Source: Betaproteobacteria bacterium | GTDB taxonomy: Bacteria; Pseudomonadota; Gammaproteobacteria; Burkholderiales; CAIKXV01 | Length of the DNA stretch: 64,000 nt | Assembly: GCA_947458265.1 (NCBI GenBank) | Contig: CANGYF010000020.1 | Span: 1-64,000, forward strand | Direction: 5' to 3' | Shown here: in pieces, positions 42,063 to 51,528 of the stretch | Numbering within the stretch: the first letter of the stretch is position 1 | How the letters are laid out: every line of letters starts with the position of its first letter | The notes under the pieces: model-generated | Database searches by the model: none | Told to the model about the DNA's origin: nothing | What the model saw: only the letters and a program-made list of their open reading frames with translations | Program-made: the position numbers and the translations under genes

Positions 42063-44510
42063 ATGCAAAGCAGACTGCTCGAAAACCTGAACCCGGAACA
42101 ACTCGCCGCAGTCACGCTGCCGCGCGAGTCCGCGATGATCCTGGCCGGTGCAGGCAGCGGCAAGACGCGCGTGCTCACGACGCGCATTGCCTGGCTGATC
42201 GAGACGCGGCAGGTCAATCCGCTCGGGCTGCTCGCGGTCACCTTCACCAACAAGGCCGCGCGCGAGATGCTGACCCGCATCTCGGGCATGCTGCCGATCA
42301 ACACCCGCGGCATGTGGGTAGGCACCTTCCACGGCCTTGCCAACCGCATGCTGCGCGCCCACCACCGGGACGCCGGCCTGCCGCAGACCTTCCAGATCAT
42401 GGACACCGCCGACCAGGTGGCGATGGTCAAGCGGATGATGAAGGCCAACGGCGTCGACGAAGAACGCTTCAAGCCGCGCGACACCGCCTGGTTCATCAGC
42501 GCCCAGAAGGACGCCGGGTTGCGGCCCGGCTCGGTCGAGGCGTTCGACGACCACACCCGGCAACTGGTCGAGATCTACCGGATGTACGAGGCGCAGTGCC
42601 AGCGCGAGGGCGTCACCGACTTCGCCGAACTGATCCTGCGCAGCTATGAACTGCTGGCGAAGAACGAGGCGATCCGCGAACACTACCGGGCGCGCTTCGC
42701 GCACATCCTGGTCGACGAGTTCCAGGACACCAACCGGCTGCAGTTCGACTGGCTGAAGCTGATCGCAGGCAGCCAGAACGCGGTGTTCGCGGTGGGCGAC
42801 GACGACCAGTCGGTGTACAGCTTCCGCGGCGCGAAGGTCGCGAACATGCGCGACTTCGAGCGCGAGTTCAACGCCGGCACGATCATCAAGCTCGAACAGA
42901 ACTACCGCTCGCACGGCAACATCCTCGAAGCCGCCAATGTGCTCATCGGGCACAACCAGCAGCGGCTGGGCAAGAACCTGTGGACTTCAGAGTCGCAGGG
43001 CGAGCCGATCCGCCTGTTCGAGGCACAGACCGACTTCGAGGAGGCGCAGTTCATCGTCGAGCAGGTGCGCGACCTCAAGGCGACCGGCGTGCCGCTGGTC
43101 GAGGTCGCGCTGCTCTACCGTTCGAACGCACAGTCGCGGGTGCTCGAACATGCGCTGTTCTCGGCCGGCCTGCCCTACCGCGTGTACGGCGGCCTGCGCT
43201 TCTTCGAGCGCCAGGAGATCAAGCATGCACTGGCCTACCTGCGGCTGGTCGCCAACCCGGACGACGATGCCGCGCTGCTGCGGGTGATCAACTTTCCGAC
43301 GCGCGGCATCGGTGCGCGTTCGATCGAGCAATTGCAGGACGCCGCGCGTGCCGGCGGCACCAGCCTGTGGCAGGCCGCCTGCTCACGCGGCGGTTCGAAA
43401 GGCGGCGCCTCGGATGCCCCGAAGAAGGGCATAGAAGGCTTCGTGCTGCTGGTCGACCGGCTGCGCAACGAGTGCAGCGGCATCACCCTGCCCGAGATGA
43501 TCGAGGCGGTGATCGAACGCTCCGGGCTGCGCACGCACTACGAGGCCGAGCGCGAAGGCGCCGACCGCATCGCCAACCTCGACGAACTGGTCAACGCAGC
43601 CGCGCAGTTCTCGGACGACCCGATGCGCATGCTCGAGATGGAGGCCGATGCCGAGTCCTTCGCCTCGCAGGGCCCGACCGCGCTGGCCGCCGCGAGGCAG
43701 GCAGCGGGCACGCTGGACGCGGACGCCGTCGAGGCGGAAGCCGATGCCGCGATGATGGCTGCGGGCTTCGAGGACATGGCCGGCATGGGGCCGGGCGGCT
43801 TCGACGGTGACGGTGAAGGTGACGGCGCCGGCGACGGCGGGACGCCTGCGAATGCCGGCGGTGGTGTGGAGTCAGTCGAGCCAGCCGACCAGTTGCTCAT
43901 CCAGTTCCTGTCCCACGCCTCGCTGGAAGCCGGGGATAACCAGGCCAACGCCGGCGACGACGCACTGCAGCTGATGACGGTGCATGCGGCCAAGGGCCTC
44001 GAGTTCCACGCCGTGTTCGCCAGCGGCCTCGAGGAAGGCCTGTTTCCGCACGAGAACAGCCTGGATGATGCCGGCGGCGTCGAGGAGGAACGGCGGCTGA
44101 TGTACGTGGCAGTCACGCGCGCCCGTCGCCGGCTGTACCTCACCTTTGCCCAGAGCCGGATGCTGCACGGCCAGACGCGCTACAACGTCGCCTCGCGCTT
44201 CCTGCGCGAGATCCCGGTCAAGCTGCTCAAGCGGCTGTCGCCGACCTACGAACGGGGCGGCGGCTCGACCAGCTTCGACCGGCCACGTACGCCGTCGAGC
44301 TACGCCCCCGTGCAGGTGCAGGCCGCGCCCAAGGTCGAGGCCGCGGGCATGCCGTTCCGCATCGGCCAGAACGTGCGCCACGCGAAGTTCGGCAATGGCG
44401 TGATCATCGATGCCGAGGGTCGCGGCACGGATGCGCGGGTACAGGTCAACTTCGGCCGCGAGGGCGTGAAGTGGCTGGCGCTGGCTTACGCGAAGCTGGA
44501 CGCTGCGTAG
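42063..44510 (+). CDS. uvrD: UvrD/PcrA-type superfamily 1 DNA helicase
   Basis: LNPEQLAAVTLPRESAMILAGAGSGKTRVLTTRIAWL...VDEFQDTN...VGDDDQSVYSFRGA...MTVHAAKGLEF. Confidence 0.95.
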   Translation: MQSRLLENLNPEQLAAVTLPRESAMILAGAGSGKTRVLTTRIAWLIETRQVNPLGLLAVTFTNKAAREMLTRISGMLPINTRGMWVGTFHGLANRMLRAHHRDAGLPQTFQIMDTADQVAMVKRMMKANGVDEERFKPRDTAWFISAQKDAGLRPGSVEAFDDHTRQLVEIYRMYEAQCQREGVTDFAELILRSYELLAKNEAIREHYRARFAHILVDEFQDTNRLQFDWLKLIAGSQNAVFAVGDDDQSVYSFRGAKVANMRDFEREFNAGTIIKLEQNYRSHGNILEAANVLIGHNQQRLGKNLWTSESQGEPIRLFEAQTDFEEAQFIVEQVRDLKATGVPLVEVALLYRSNAQSRVLEHALFSAGLPYRVYGGLRFFERQEIKHALAYLRLVANPDDDAALLRVINFPTRGIGARSIEQLQDAARAGGTSLWQAACSRGGSKGGASDAPKKGIEGFVLLVDRLRNECSGITLPEMIEAVIERSGLRTHYEAEREGADRIANLDELVNAAAQFSDDPMRMLEMEADAESFASQGPTALAAARQAAGTLDADAVEAEADAAMMAAGFEDMAGMGPGGFDGDGEGDGAGDGGTPANAGGGVESVEPADQLLIQFLSHASLEAGDNQANAGDDALQLMTVHAAKGLEFHAVFASGLEEGLFPHENSLDDAGGVEEERRLMYVAVTRARRRLYLTFAQSRMLHGQTRYNVASRFLREIPVKLLKRLSPTYERGGGSTSFDRPRTPSSYAPVQVQAAPKVEAAGMPFRIGQNVRHAKFGNGVIIDAEGRGTDARVQVNFGREGVKWLALAYAKLDAA

Positions 44511-44535
44511 GGGGTAGGTAGGGCGCGCTGTGCAG

Positions 44536-44646
44536 GATCGAGGCGAGGGGGCACCTGGCTCCGCTCATGTCCCCCGCCGCCGGGCGCGGCTGCGCCCGGC
44601 GGCTCCTCCTTTACTTCGCTCCGCCAGGTGCCCCCTCACCTCGATC
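44536..44646 (-). repeat. Nested palindromic element 1
   Basis: Outer arms 44536-44559 / 44623-44646 (23 of 24 complementary), inner hairpin 44576-44587 / 44592-44603 (12 bp, 4-nt loop). Confidence 0.85.
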
Positions 44647-44757
44647 AGCGCAGGCGCTGTGTAGAGGGAGGAACCGTGCGACGGTCCGGCGACAAGAAAA
44701 CGCGGTGCCTTCGCACCAGCCCATCCTCTCCTCTCAACAAGGCACGCTGGTGGAGCA

Positions 44758-44866
44758 GACGCGCGGATGGGGCTGCCGGCGGAGTGAGGTAAAGGAGGAG
44801 CCCCCGGGCGCGCCCGCGCCCGGGGGCGGGGGACACGAACGGAGCCGGCAGCCCCATCCGCGCGTC
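44758..44866 (+). repeat. Nested palindromic element 2, inverted relative to element 1
   Basis: Outer arms 44758-44780 / 44844-44866 (23 of 23), inner hairpin 44800-44812 / 44815-44827 (13 bp); intervening sequence conserved with element 1. Confidence 0.85.
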
Positions 44867-44886
44867 AAGGCACCGAATCGCCCCCC

Positions 44887-45741
44887 CTACTCCACCGTCT
44901 CCACCGTATCCACCACTGCCTCCTCCACCGGCTCGAAGACATCCACGTACGACGTGTAGAACGTGATGAATCCGACCGGCGCGATCACCGCCACCACTGC
45001 CCCGAGGAGGGCCATCGCCAGGATCGGGCCGATGGCCGGCACCATCGCCAGCAGGCTGACGGCCATCCGCACCAGCGCCATCAACAGGATCAGGGCGGCG
45101 AAACACACGAGGAAGGCGCGCCAGTTGCGCAGCGCGGCGCCCAGGCTCGCCAGCAGCGCGGGAAAGGCCTTCTGGCCGTGGAAGTAGACCAGCAGCGGCG
45201 CGAACCAGGTAGCGAGCAGCAGCGGCACCAGCAGCGCCAGGCCGACGAGGCCTGCGAATGCCATCGCCCCGGTCACCGCTACCGGTCCGCCCGGTGCAGC
45301 GCCCGGGTCGGCACCGGCCACGCCACCGGCCGACATGCCCTGGGCGATGCCGGCGCCACCGATCGCCATCATCACGCCGACGATCATCAACTGGCCGACG
45401 AGGTACATGCCGCCGATCGCAACCAGGTCGCCGGTGGAGGATCGGAAGCCGCCGAAGAACTGTGCAGGCACGATCGGCTCGCCGCGGTCGGCTGCCTGCG
45501 CCGCGAGTGCGATGCCGACGCTGAACACCGGGAACACCAGTCCGAACACCAGCGGGCCGACGACCTTGAGCAGGCTGCTCATCACCATCGCGGACAGCAG
45601 CGCGAGCAGGAACAGCACCCACGCGCCCGGGTTGCGACGGAACAGGGCATGGGCGTTCACCAGCCACTGGGCGCCCCTCAGCGCGCGCAGCACGCGCGGC
45701 TCGGGCATCGGTGGGATCGTACGAGTCTCGTCGGCAGCCAT
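44887..45741 (-). CDS. BPSS1780-like multi-TM membrane protein
   Basis: RALRGAQWLVNAHALFRRNPGAWVLFLLALL...VFPVFSVGIALAAQAADRGEPIVPAQFFGGFR. Confidence 0.78.
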   Translation of the reverse strand: MAADETRTIPPMPEPRVLRALRGAQWLVNAHALFRRNPGAWVLFLLALLSAMVMSSLLKVVGPLVFGLVFPVFSVGIALAAQAADRGEPIVPAQFFGGFRSSTGDLVAIGGMYLVGQLMIVGVMMAIGGAGIAQGMSAGGVAGADPGAAPGGPVAVTGAMAFAGLVGLALLVPLLLATWFAPLLVYFHGQKAFPALLASLGAALRNWRAFLVCFAALILLMALVRMAVSLLAMVPAIGPILAMALLGAVVAVIAPVGFITFYTSYVDVFEPVEEAVVDTVETVE

Positions 45742-45748
45742 GGATCGC

Positions 45749-46744
45749 TCAGGCGCCCGGGAGCGCGATGCGCCCAGGGGATGCGACATGCCAGGCCAGC
45801 AGGTCGCGGAAATGCGCGGGATCGTGGGCATGCACGATCTCGCCGGGCCGCGGCAGGTGGAAGTCGAACAGGCGGGACACCCAGAAGCGCAGCGCGCCCG
45901 CGCGCAGCACGGCCGGCCAGGCCAGCTTCTCGGAGTCGCCGAACGCACGCACCAGCGAATAGCCGTCGAGAAGGGCGGCGGCGGCATGCGCATCGAGGCC
46001 GGCCGAGGGATCGGCGAGGTCGGCCCGGCACCAGTCATTCACCGCGACCGCGACATCGAACAGCAGGACATCGGTGCAGGCGAAGTAGAAGTCGATGACG
46101 CCGCCGACCTCGCCGCTATCGACGTCGAACAGCACGTTGTCCCGGAACAGGTCGGCATGGATCGGCCCGCGCGGCAGTCGGTCGAAGCGATGGCTGGCCT
46201 GGAAGGCGATCTCGTCCTCGAGCATGCGCCGCTCTGCCGCGGGCAGGAAACCTTCCAGCCTCGGCGCGGTCGCGGTCCACCAGCGTGGACCGCGTGGATT
46301 GGCCATCGTCGCCGGATAGTCGGCGCCGGCCACATGCATCGCGCCGAGCATGCGCCCGAGCGCATGGCACTGGCGCACCGAGGGCGTGCTGACCGAGCGT
46401 CCCGACAGACGTGCCACGACGGCTGCGGGCTTGCCGTTCAGTTCGCCGAGCCAGCGCCCATCCGTGTCGGGCATGGGCCTGGGCGTCGGCACGCCTCGGT
46501 CGGCCAGATGAGCCATCAGGCCGAGGTAGAACGGCAGTTCGGCAGCGGTGAGCTTCTCGAACAGTGTCAGCACGTATCGGCCACCGGTGGCGCCGACGTC
46601 GCGGCCGGAACCGTCGGTGGTCAGGAAGTAGTTCGTGTTCTCGATGCCGCTCTGGATGCCTTCCAGGTCGGCCAGGGCGCCGAGCGCATAGCGCCCCAGC
46701 CAGGCAGATGCCTGGTCGGGCGTGACGGTGGTGAATACGGCCAT
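45749..46744 (-). CDS. thrB: Homoserine kinase ThrB (APH-fold)
   Basis: MAVFTTVTPDQASAWLGRYALGALADLEGIQSGIENTNYFLTT...GPIHADLFRDNVLFD...VIDFYFACTDVLLFDVAVAVNDWC. Confidence 0.95.
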   Translation of the reverse strand: MAVFTTVTPDQASAWLGRYALGALADLEGIQSGIENTNYFLTTDGSGRDVGATGGRYVLTLFEKLTAAELPFYLGLMAHLADRGVPTPRPMPDTDGRWLGELNGKPAAVVARLSGRSVSTPSVRQCHALGRMLGAMHVAGADYPATMANPRGPRWWTATAPRLEGFLPAAERRMLEDEIAFQASHRFDRLPRGPIHADLFRDNVLFDVDSGEVGGVIDFYFACTDVLLFDVAVAVNDWCRADLADPSAGLDAHAAAALLDGYSLVRAFGDSEKLAWPAVLRAGALRFWVSRLFDFHLPRPGEIVHAHDPAHFRDLLAWHVASPGRIALPGA

Positions 46745-46774
46745 GGTCCCGGGTGGTCCCTCATTCGTCCGGGG

Positions 46775-47221
46775 CTACCAGCTGCGGATGACCCACATCG
46801 GTACCCGCACGCCGCTGTCGAAGCTGGCGGTACGCGCGAAGTTGCCGTCGCCGAAGTAGTCGACGAGGTAGTACGGCGTGCTGCCACCCACGGGCGTGAT
46901 CCGCATCATGTAGAGCTGGCCGGCGATCCGGAACTCTTCGACTGTCTCCTTCTCGCGGCGGATGATGCGCACTTCGGGCTCGACGCCAGGCGCCAACTGC
47001 AGCGTGGCCGGTGGCGGCGGCGGGATGTCCGGCAATGGCTCGAGGTTCGGCGGACGCTGCTGGGCGGCGGCCGGGAAGGTCGTCAGGACAGCGCTGCCAG
47101 TCGCCAGCAGCAGGGCTGCCAGGGCGGCGCGCACCGTCGGACGCGGCCGCGCCGGTGCCGGCGAAGTGCAGGGGGTCGAGGCGTTCGGAAGGCTTCGCAT
47201 GGCAGGCTCAGGGTTCTGCAA
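46775..47221 (-). CDS. DUF2782 domain protein
   Basis: EPEVRIIRREKETVEEFRIAGQLYMMRITPVGGSTPYYLVDYFGDG; adjacent to thrB. Confidence 0.82.
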   Translation of the reverse strand: MQNPEPAMRSLPNASTPCTSPAPARPRPTVRAALAALLLATGSAVLTTFPAAAQQRPPNLEPLPDIPPPPPATLQLAPGVEPEVRIIRREKETVEEFRIAGQLYMMRITPVGGSTPYYLVDYFGDGNFARTASFDSGVRVPMWVIRSW

Positions 47222-47425
47222 ACCGTCATTCTAGGGAACCTCGGGCCGCGCCGCCATCGGAACGCGTTGCGCGCTTGCCGCACCGCACCGCGTTCTCCTA
47301 GGCAAAAAGCTCCGAAAAGCCCTATTCTTCCCTTGTAGCATGGTTACACTTGAGCACAGTCCTCCGTAGCGACGGTACCGGTCGCCCTCCGGAAGGCTCA
47401 CACCAACTCCATGGAGATACCCTGA

Positions 47426-47854
47426 ATGGCTGCCAAGAAGCCCGCCAAGAAAGCCGCTAAGAAGGTTGCAAAGAAGGCCGTCAAGAAAGTCGCCGCCAAG
47501 AAGGCCGCGCCGACGAAGGCGGCCAAGAAAGTCGCGCCGAAGAAGGTCGCGAAGAAGGCTGCGAAGAAGGCCGCGAAGAAAGTCGCGAAGAAGGTTGCGC
47601 GCAAGCCCAACGCTGCGTTCATGGCCGCACTGAAGCCGAGCGCATTGCTCGCAGCGATCGTCGGCGACAAGCCGCTGTCGCGCCCGGAAGTGACCAAGAA
47701 GGTCTGGGCCTACATCAAGAAGAATGGCCTGCAGGACAGCGTCAACCGCCGCAACATCAACGCCGACGCCAAGCTCGGTCCGATCTTCGGTGGCAAGAAG
47801 CAGGTCTCGATGTTCGACCTGACCAAGCTGGTCTCGCAGCAGCTTTCTGCCTGA
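47426..47854 (+). CDS. SWIB/MDM2 domain protein with histone H1-like Lys/Ala-rich N-terminus
   Basis: (AKKVAKK)n tail then FMAALKPSALLAAIVGDKPLSRPEVTKKVWAYIKKNGLQDSVNRRNINADAKLGPIFGGKKQVSMFDLTKLVSQQL. Confidence 0.94.
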   Translation: MAAKKPAKKAAKKVAKKAVKKVAAKKAAPTKAAKKVAPKKVAKKAAKKAAKKVAKKVARKPNAAFMAALKPSALLAAIVGDKPLSRPEVTKKVWAYIKKNGLQDSVNRRNINADAKLGPIFGGKKQVSMFDLTKLVSQQLSA

Positions 47855-47911
47855 GATTCACTGCGCATGCTGCGGCGTCCGTTGCGGACGCCGCAGACGT
47901 GAACGGGGGTC

Positions 47912-47944
47912 GAACGGGGGTCATGCCTGACCCCCGTTTCTTTT
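47912..47944 (+). terminator. Rho-independent-like terminator after the SWIB gene
   Basis: GAACGGGGGTC ATGCCT GACCCCCGTTTC followed by TTTT; preceded by hairpin GCGGCGTCCG-TTG-CGGACGCCGC (47872-47894). Confidence 0.65.
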
Positions 47945-47948
47945 CCCC

Positions 47949-48683
47949 CTACAGATTCAGCTGTATCTCGCGCTCTTCGGCTGATGGCGCAAACCCGCGC
48001 GCTTCGTAATGGTCGAAGATGGCCGTGGTGATCTTCGTGGGATCGTCGATCACCTGCACCAGGTTCATGTCGTCAGGGCTGATCATGCCTTCGGCCACCA
48101 GCCGGTCGCGGAACCAGTCGATCAGCCCGCTCCAGAACGGCGTGTGCACCAGGATGATCGGCATGCGGCGCGTCTTGCCGGTCTGCACCAGTGTCAGCGC
48201 CTCGAACAGTTCGTCCAGGGTACCGAAGCCGCCAGGCAACACGACGTAGGCGACGGCGAACTTCACGAACGCGACCTTGCGCGCGAAGAAGTGCCGGAAT
48301 GTCTGGCTCACGTCCTGGTACGGATTGGCGCCCTGCTCGTGCGGCAGCAGGATGTTCAGGCCGACGCTGGGGCTGCGCCCGAAGTAGGCGCCCTTGTTGG
48401 CCGCCTCCATGATGCCCGGACCGCCGCCGGAGATCACCGCGAAGCCGGCATCGGACAGGTTGCGTGCGATGGTCTCGGCAAGCAGGTAGTACGCGCTGTC
48501 GGGCGGCGTGCGGGCACTGCCGAACAGGCTGACGGCGGGCGCGATGTTGGTCAGGCGTTCGGTCGACTCGATGAACTCTGACATAATCTCGAGCACCCGC
48601 CAGGCCTCGCGCGAGGACTCCACCCGCCGGGCGAGTTCCGGCTCCACCGAGGGTGTGAGCTGGACCGGCATCTTTTCCCGCAT
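47949..48683 (-). CDS. LOG family (TIGR00730-like) protein
   Basis: SLFGSARTPPDSAYY...VISGGGPGIMEAANKGAYFG...VVLPGGFGTLDELFEALTLVQTGK. Confidence 0.9.
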   Translation of the reverse strand: MREKMPVQLTPSVEPELARRVESSREAWRVLEIMSEFIESTERLTNIAPAVSLFGSARTPPDSAYYLLAETIARNLSDAGFAVISGGGPGIMEAANKGAYFGRSPSVGLNILLPHEQGANPYQDVSQTFRHFFARKVAFVKFAVAYVVLPGGFGTLDELFEALTLVQTGKTRRMPIILVHTPFWSGLIDWFRDRLVAEGMISPDDMNLVQVIDDPTKITTAIFDHYEARGFAPSAEEREIQLNL

Positions 48684-48693
48684 TGGTCGCTCC

Positions 48694-51471
48694 TTGAAGA
48701 CTCTGCTGCTGGTCGACGCCTCGTCGTACCTCTATCGCGCATTCCATGCCCTTCCCGACCTGCGCAACAAGTCGGGCGAGCCCACCGGCGCCATCTACGG
48801 CGTGATCAACATGCTGCGCCGATTGCAGCGCGAAGTGCCGGCGGATTATAGGGCGTGCGTCTTCGACGCCAAGGGAAAGACCTTCCGCGACGACTGGTAC
48901 CCCGAGTACAAGGCGACGCGTTCGGCGATGCCCGACGACCTCGCGCTGCAGATCGAGCCGATCCACGAGGCGATCCGGGCACTGGGCTGGCCGATCGTGA
49001 TGGTCGACGGCGTCGAGGCAGACGACGTGATCGGCACGCTGGCCGCGCGTGCGCGCACGCATGCAATGCGCACCGTGGTGTCCACCGGCGACAAGGACCT
49101 CGCGCAGCTGGTCGACGATTCGACCACGCTGGTCAACACGATGAGCAACGAGACACTCGACCCGGCGGCGGTGCAGGCAAAGTTCGGCGTGCCGCCGGAC
49201 CGGATCGTCGACTACCTCTCGCTGGTCGGCGATACGGTCGACAACGTGCCGGGCGTGGCCAAGGTGGGACCGAAGACCGCAGTGAAATGGCTGGGCCAGT
49301 ACGGCTCGCTCGATGGCGTGGTCGCCAATGCCGCCAGCATCGGCGGCGTGGTTGGCGAGAACCTGCGCAAGGCGCTCGACTGGCTGCCGATGGGACGCCG
49401 GCTGGTGACGGTCAAGTGCGATGTCGAGCTGCCGGTCGGGCCGGAAGGGCTCGTACCAGCGGAGCCGGACGATGCGAAGCTGGCCGAACTGTTCGAGCGC
49501 TTCGAGTTCAAGAGCTGGCTGGCCGAGGTGAAGGCCACCCGGCATCCAGAGGCCAACGGCGGCAACCTCAAGGGATCGGACATCGCGGCGGGCACGCACG
49601 CGTCGCCAGCACGGCAATGGACGACGGATGCCTCCGACGCGCCGCCGCCGGCACCGGCCGCGATCGAGCGGCACTACGAATGCGTGACCACCGACGCCGC
49701 GCTCGACGCGTGGATCGCGCGCATCGAGGCCGCAGCGCTGACAGCGGTGGACACCGAGACCACCAGCCTCGAGCCGATGAACGCCGAACTGGTCGGCATC
49801 TCGCTGTCGACGGCACCGGGGGTCGCCTGCTACATCCCGGTGGGCCACCGCTACCCGGGCGCCCCCGACCAGCTCGGCAGGGACCATGTCCTGTCACGGC
49901 TGCGCCACTGGCTGGAAGGCGAGTCCTTCCCGAAGGTCGGGCAGAACCTGAAGTACGACGCACACATCTTCGAGAACCATGGCGTGCGCATCGCGGGCAT
50001 CGTGCACGACACGCTGCTGCAATCCTACGTGCTCGAGAGCCACCGCCGGCACGACATGGACGACCTGGCGCTGCGCCACCTTGGCGAGACGACGATCACC
50101 TACGAGCAGGTCGCCGGCAAGGGCGCGAAGCAGATCGGCTTCGCCGAGGTGTCGATCGAACGCGCCACCGAGTACGCAGCCGAGGACGCCGACATCACGC
50201 TGCGGCTGCACCATGTGCTCTATCCACAGGTCGCAGCGATCGAACCGATGGACCGGCTGTACCGCGAGATCGAGATCCCGGTCGCGCGCGTGCTGCAGGG
50301 CATGGAGCGCAACGGCGTGCTGGTCGATGCGCAACTGCTCAACCGACAGAGCAACGAACTCGGCAGCAAGCTGATCGAGATCGAGCGGCGCGCGCACGAG
50401 GCAGCAGGTCAGCCGTTCAACCTCAACTCGCCGAAGCAGATCCAGGAGATCCTGTTCGGCAAGCTGGCCATGCCAGTGATCCGCAAGACACCGAGCGGCA
50501 CGCCGTCGACCGACGAGGACGTGCTGACCGAACTGGCGCTCGACTATCCCCTGCCCAAGCTGCTGCTCGAGCATCGTTCGCTGTCCAAGCTCAAGTCGAC
50601 CTACACCGACAAGCTGCCGAAGATGGTGAACCCGCGCACCGGGCGCGTGCACACCAACTATGCGCAGGCGGTGGCGGTGACAGGGCGCCTGTCGTCGAAC
50701 GATCCCAACCTGCAGAACATCCCGGTGCGCACGGCAGAGGGGCGGCGCATCCGCGAAGCGTTCATCGCACCGCCGGGCAGCGTGATCGTGTCGGCCGACT
50801 ATTCGCAGATCGAACTGCGCATCATGGCGCACCTGTCCGGCGACGACGGACTGCTCAGGGCATTCGCCGCGGGCGAGGACATCCACCGCGCGACGGCTGG
50901 CGAGATCTTCACGACCGAGCCGGCGGACGTGAGCAGCGAGCAGCGCCGCTATGCGAAGGTGATCAACTTCGGGCTGATCTATGGCATGTCGGCGTTCGGG
51001 CTGGCGGCGCAGCTGGGCATCGAACGCTCGGCCGCGCAGCAGTACATCGACCGCTACTTCATGCGCTACCCCGGCGTCGCCGACTACATGCGGCGCACCC
51101 GCGCCGCCGCGCACGATGCCGGCTATGTCGAGACCGTGTTCGGCCGCAGGCTCTACCTGCCCGACATACGCAGCACGAACCAGGGTCGCCGCCAGGGTGC
51201 CGAGCGCGCGGCGATCAACGCGCCGATGCAGGGCACTGCCGCCGACCTGATCAAGCTCGCGATGATCGCCGTCGACCGCCACCTGCGCGAAGCGAACATG
51301 GCTACCCGCATCATCATGCAGGTCCACGACGAACTGGTGCTCGAGGTCCCCGACGCCGAGCGCACCGAGATGGCCGAAGCCCTGCCCCGCCTGATGAACG
51401 GCGTAGCGAAGCTCGCGGTGCCGCTGCTGGTCGAGGTCGGCACCGGCCCCAACTGGGAAACCGCCCACTAA
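48694..51471 (+). CDS. polA: DNA polymerase I
   Basis: KTLLLVDASSYLYRAFHALP...GDTVDNVPGVAKVGPKTA...DYSQIELRIMAHLSGD...INFGLIYGMSAFGLA...MQVHDELVLEV; TTG start inferred. Confidence 0.97.
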   Translation: MKTLLLVDASSYLYRAFHALPDLRNKSGEPTGAIYGVINMLRRLQREVPADYRACVFDAKGKTFRDDWYPEYKATRSAMPDDLALQIEPIHEAIRALGWPIVMVDGVEADDVIGTLAARARTHAMRTVVSTGDKDLAQLVDDSTTLVNTMSNETLDPAAVQAKFGVPPDRIVDYLSLVGDTVDNVPGVAKVGPKTAVKWLGQYGSLDGVVANAASIGGVVGENLRKALDWLPMGRRLVTVKCDVELPVGPEGLVPAEPDDAKLAELFERFEFKSWLAEVKATRHPEANGGNLKGSDIAAGTHASPARQWTTDASDAPPPAPAAIERHYECVTTDAALDAWIARIEAAALTAVDTETTSLEPMNAELVGISLSTAPGVACYIPVGHRYPGAPDQLGRDHVLSRLRHWLEGESFPKVGQNLKYDAHIFENHGVRIAGIVHDTLLQSYVLESHRRHDMDDLALRHLGETTITYEQVAGKGAKQIGFAEVSIERATEYAAEDADITLRLHHVLYPQVAAIEPMDRLYREIEIPVARVLQGMERNGVLVDAQLLNRQSNELGSKLIEIERRAHEAAGQPFNLNSPKQIQEILFGKLAMPVIRKTPSGTPSTDEDVLTELALDYPLPKLLLEHRSLSKLKSTYTDKLPKMVNPRTGRVHTNYAQAVAVTGRLSSNDPNLQNIPVRTAEGRRIREAFIAPPGSVIVSADYSQIELRIMAHLSGDDGLLRAFAAGEDIHRATAGEIFTTEPADVSSEQRRYAKVINFGLIYGMSAFGLAAQLGIERSAAQQYIDRYFMRYPGVADYMRRTRAAAHDAGYVETVFGRRLYLPDIRSTNQGRRQGAERAAINAPMQGTAADLIKLAMIAVDRHLREANMATRIIMQVHDELVLEVPDAERTEMAEALPRLMNGVAKLAVPLLVEVGTGPNWETAH

Positions 51472-51517
51472 ATCCGGGTCAGAGACGATTTTCCATAAAT
51501 CGTCTCTGACCCGGATT
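51471..51517. repeat. 21-bp perfect inverted repeat of the GGGTCAGA family (possible bidirectional terminator)
   Basis: AATCCGGGTCAGAGACGATTT-TCCAT-AAATCGTCTCTGACCCGGATT between convergent polA and Ldh_2 gene. Confidence 0.85.
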
Positions 51518-51528
51518 AGTGACCCGGA

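Noticed and set aside
40197-42953. 918-aa minus-strand ORF
   Set aside because: Antisense to the HisKA_2 kinase and uvrD; no domain-like sequence.
47426-47620. AAGAAAGTCGC-type tandem tract as a non-coding repeat
   Set aside because: In frame and encodes the Lys/Ala tail of the SWIB protein, so treated as coding low complexity.
48855-51509. 884-aa plus-strand ORF within polA
   Set aside because: Out-of-frame shadow of DNA polymerase I.
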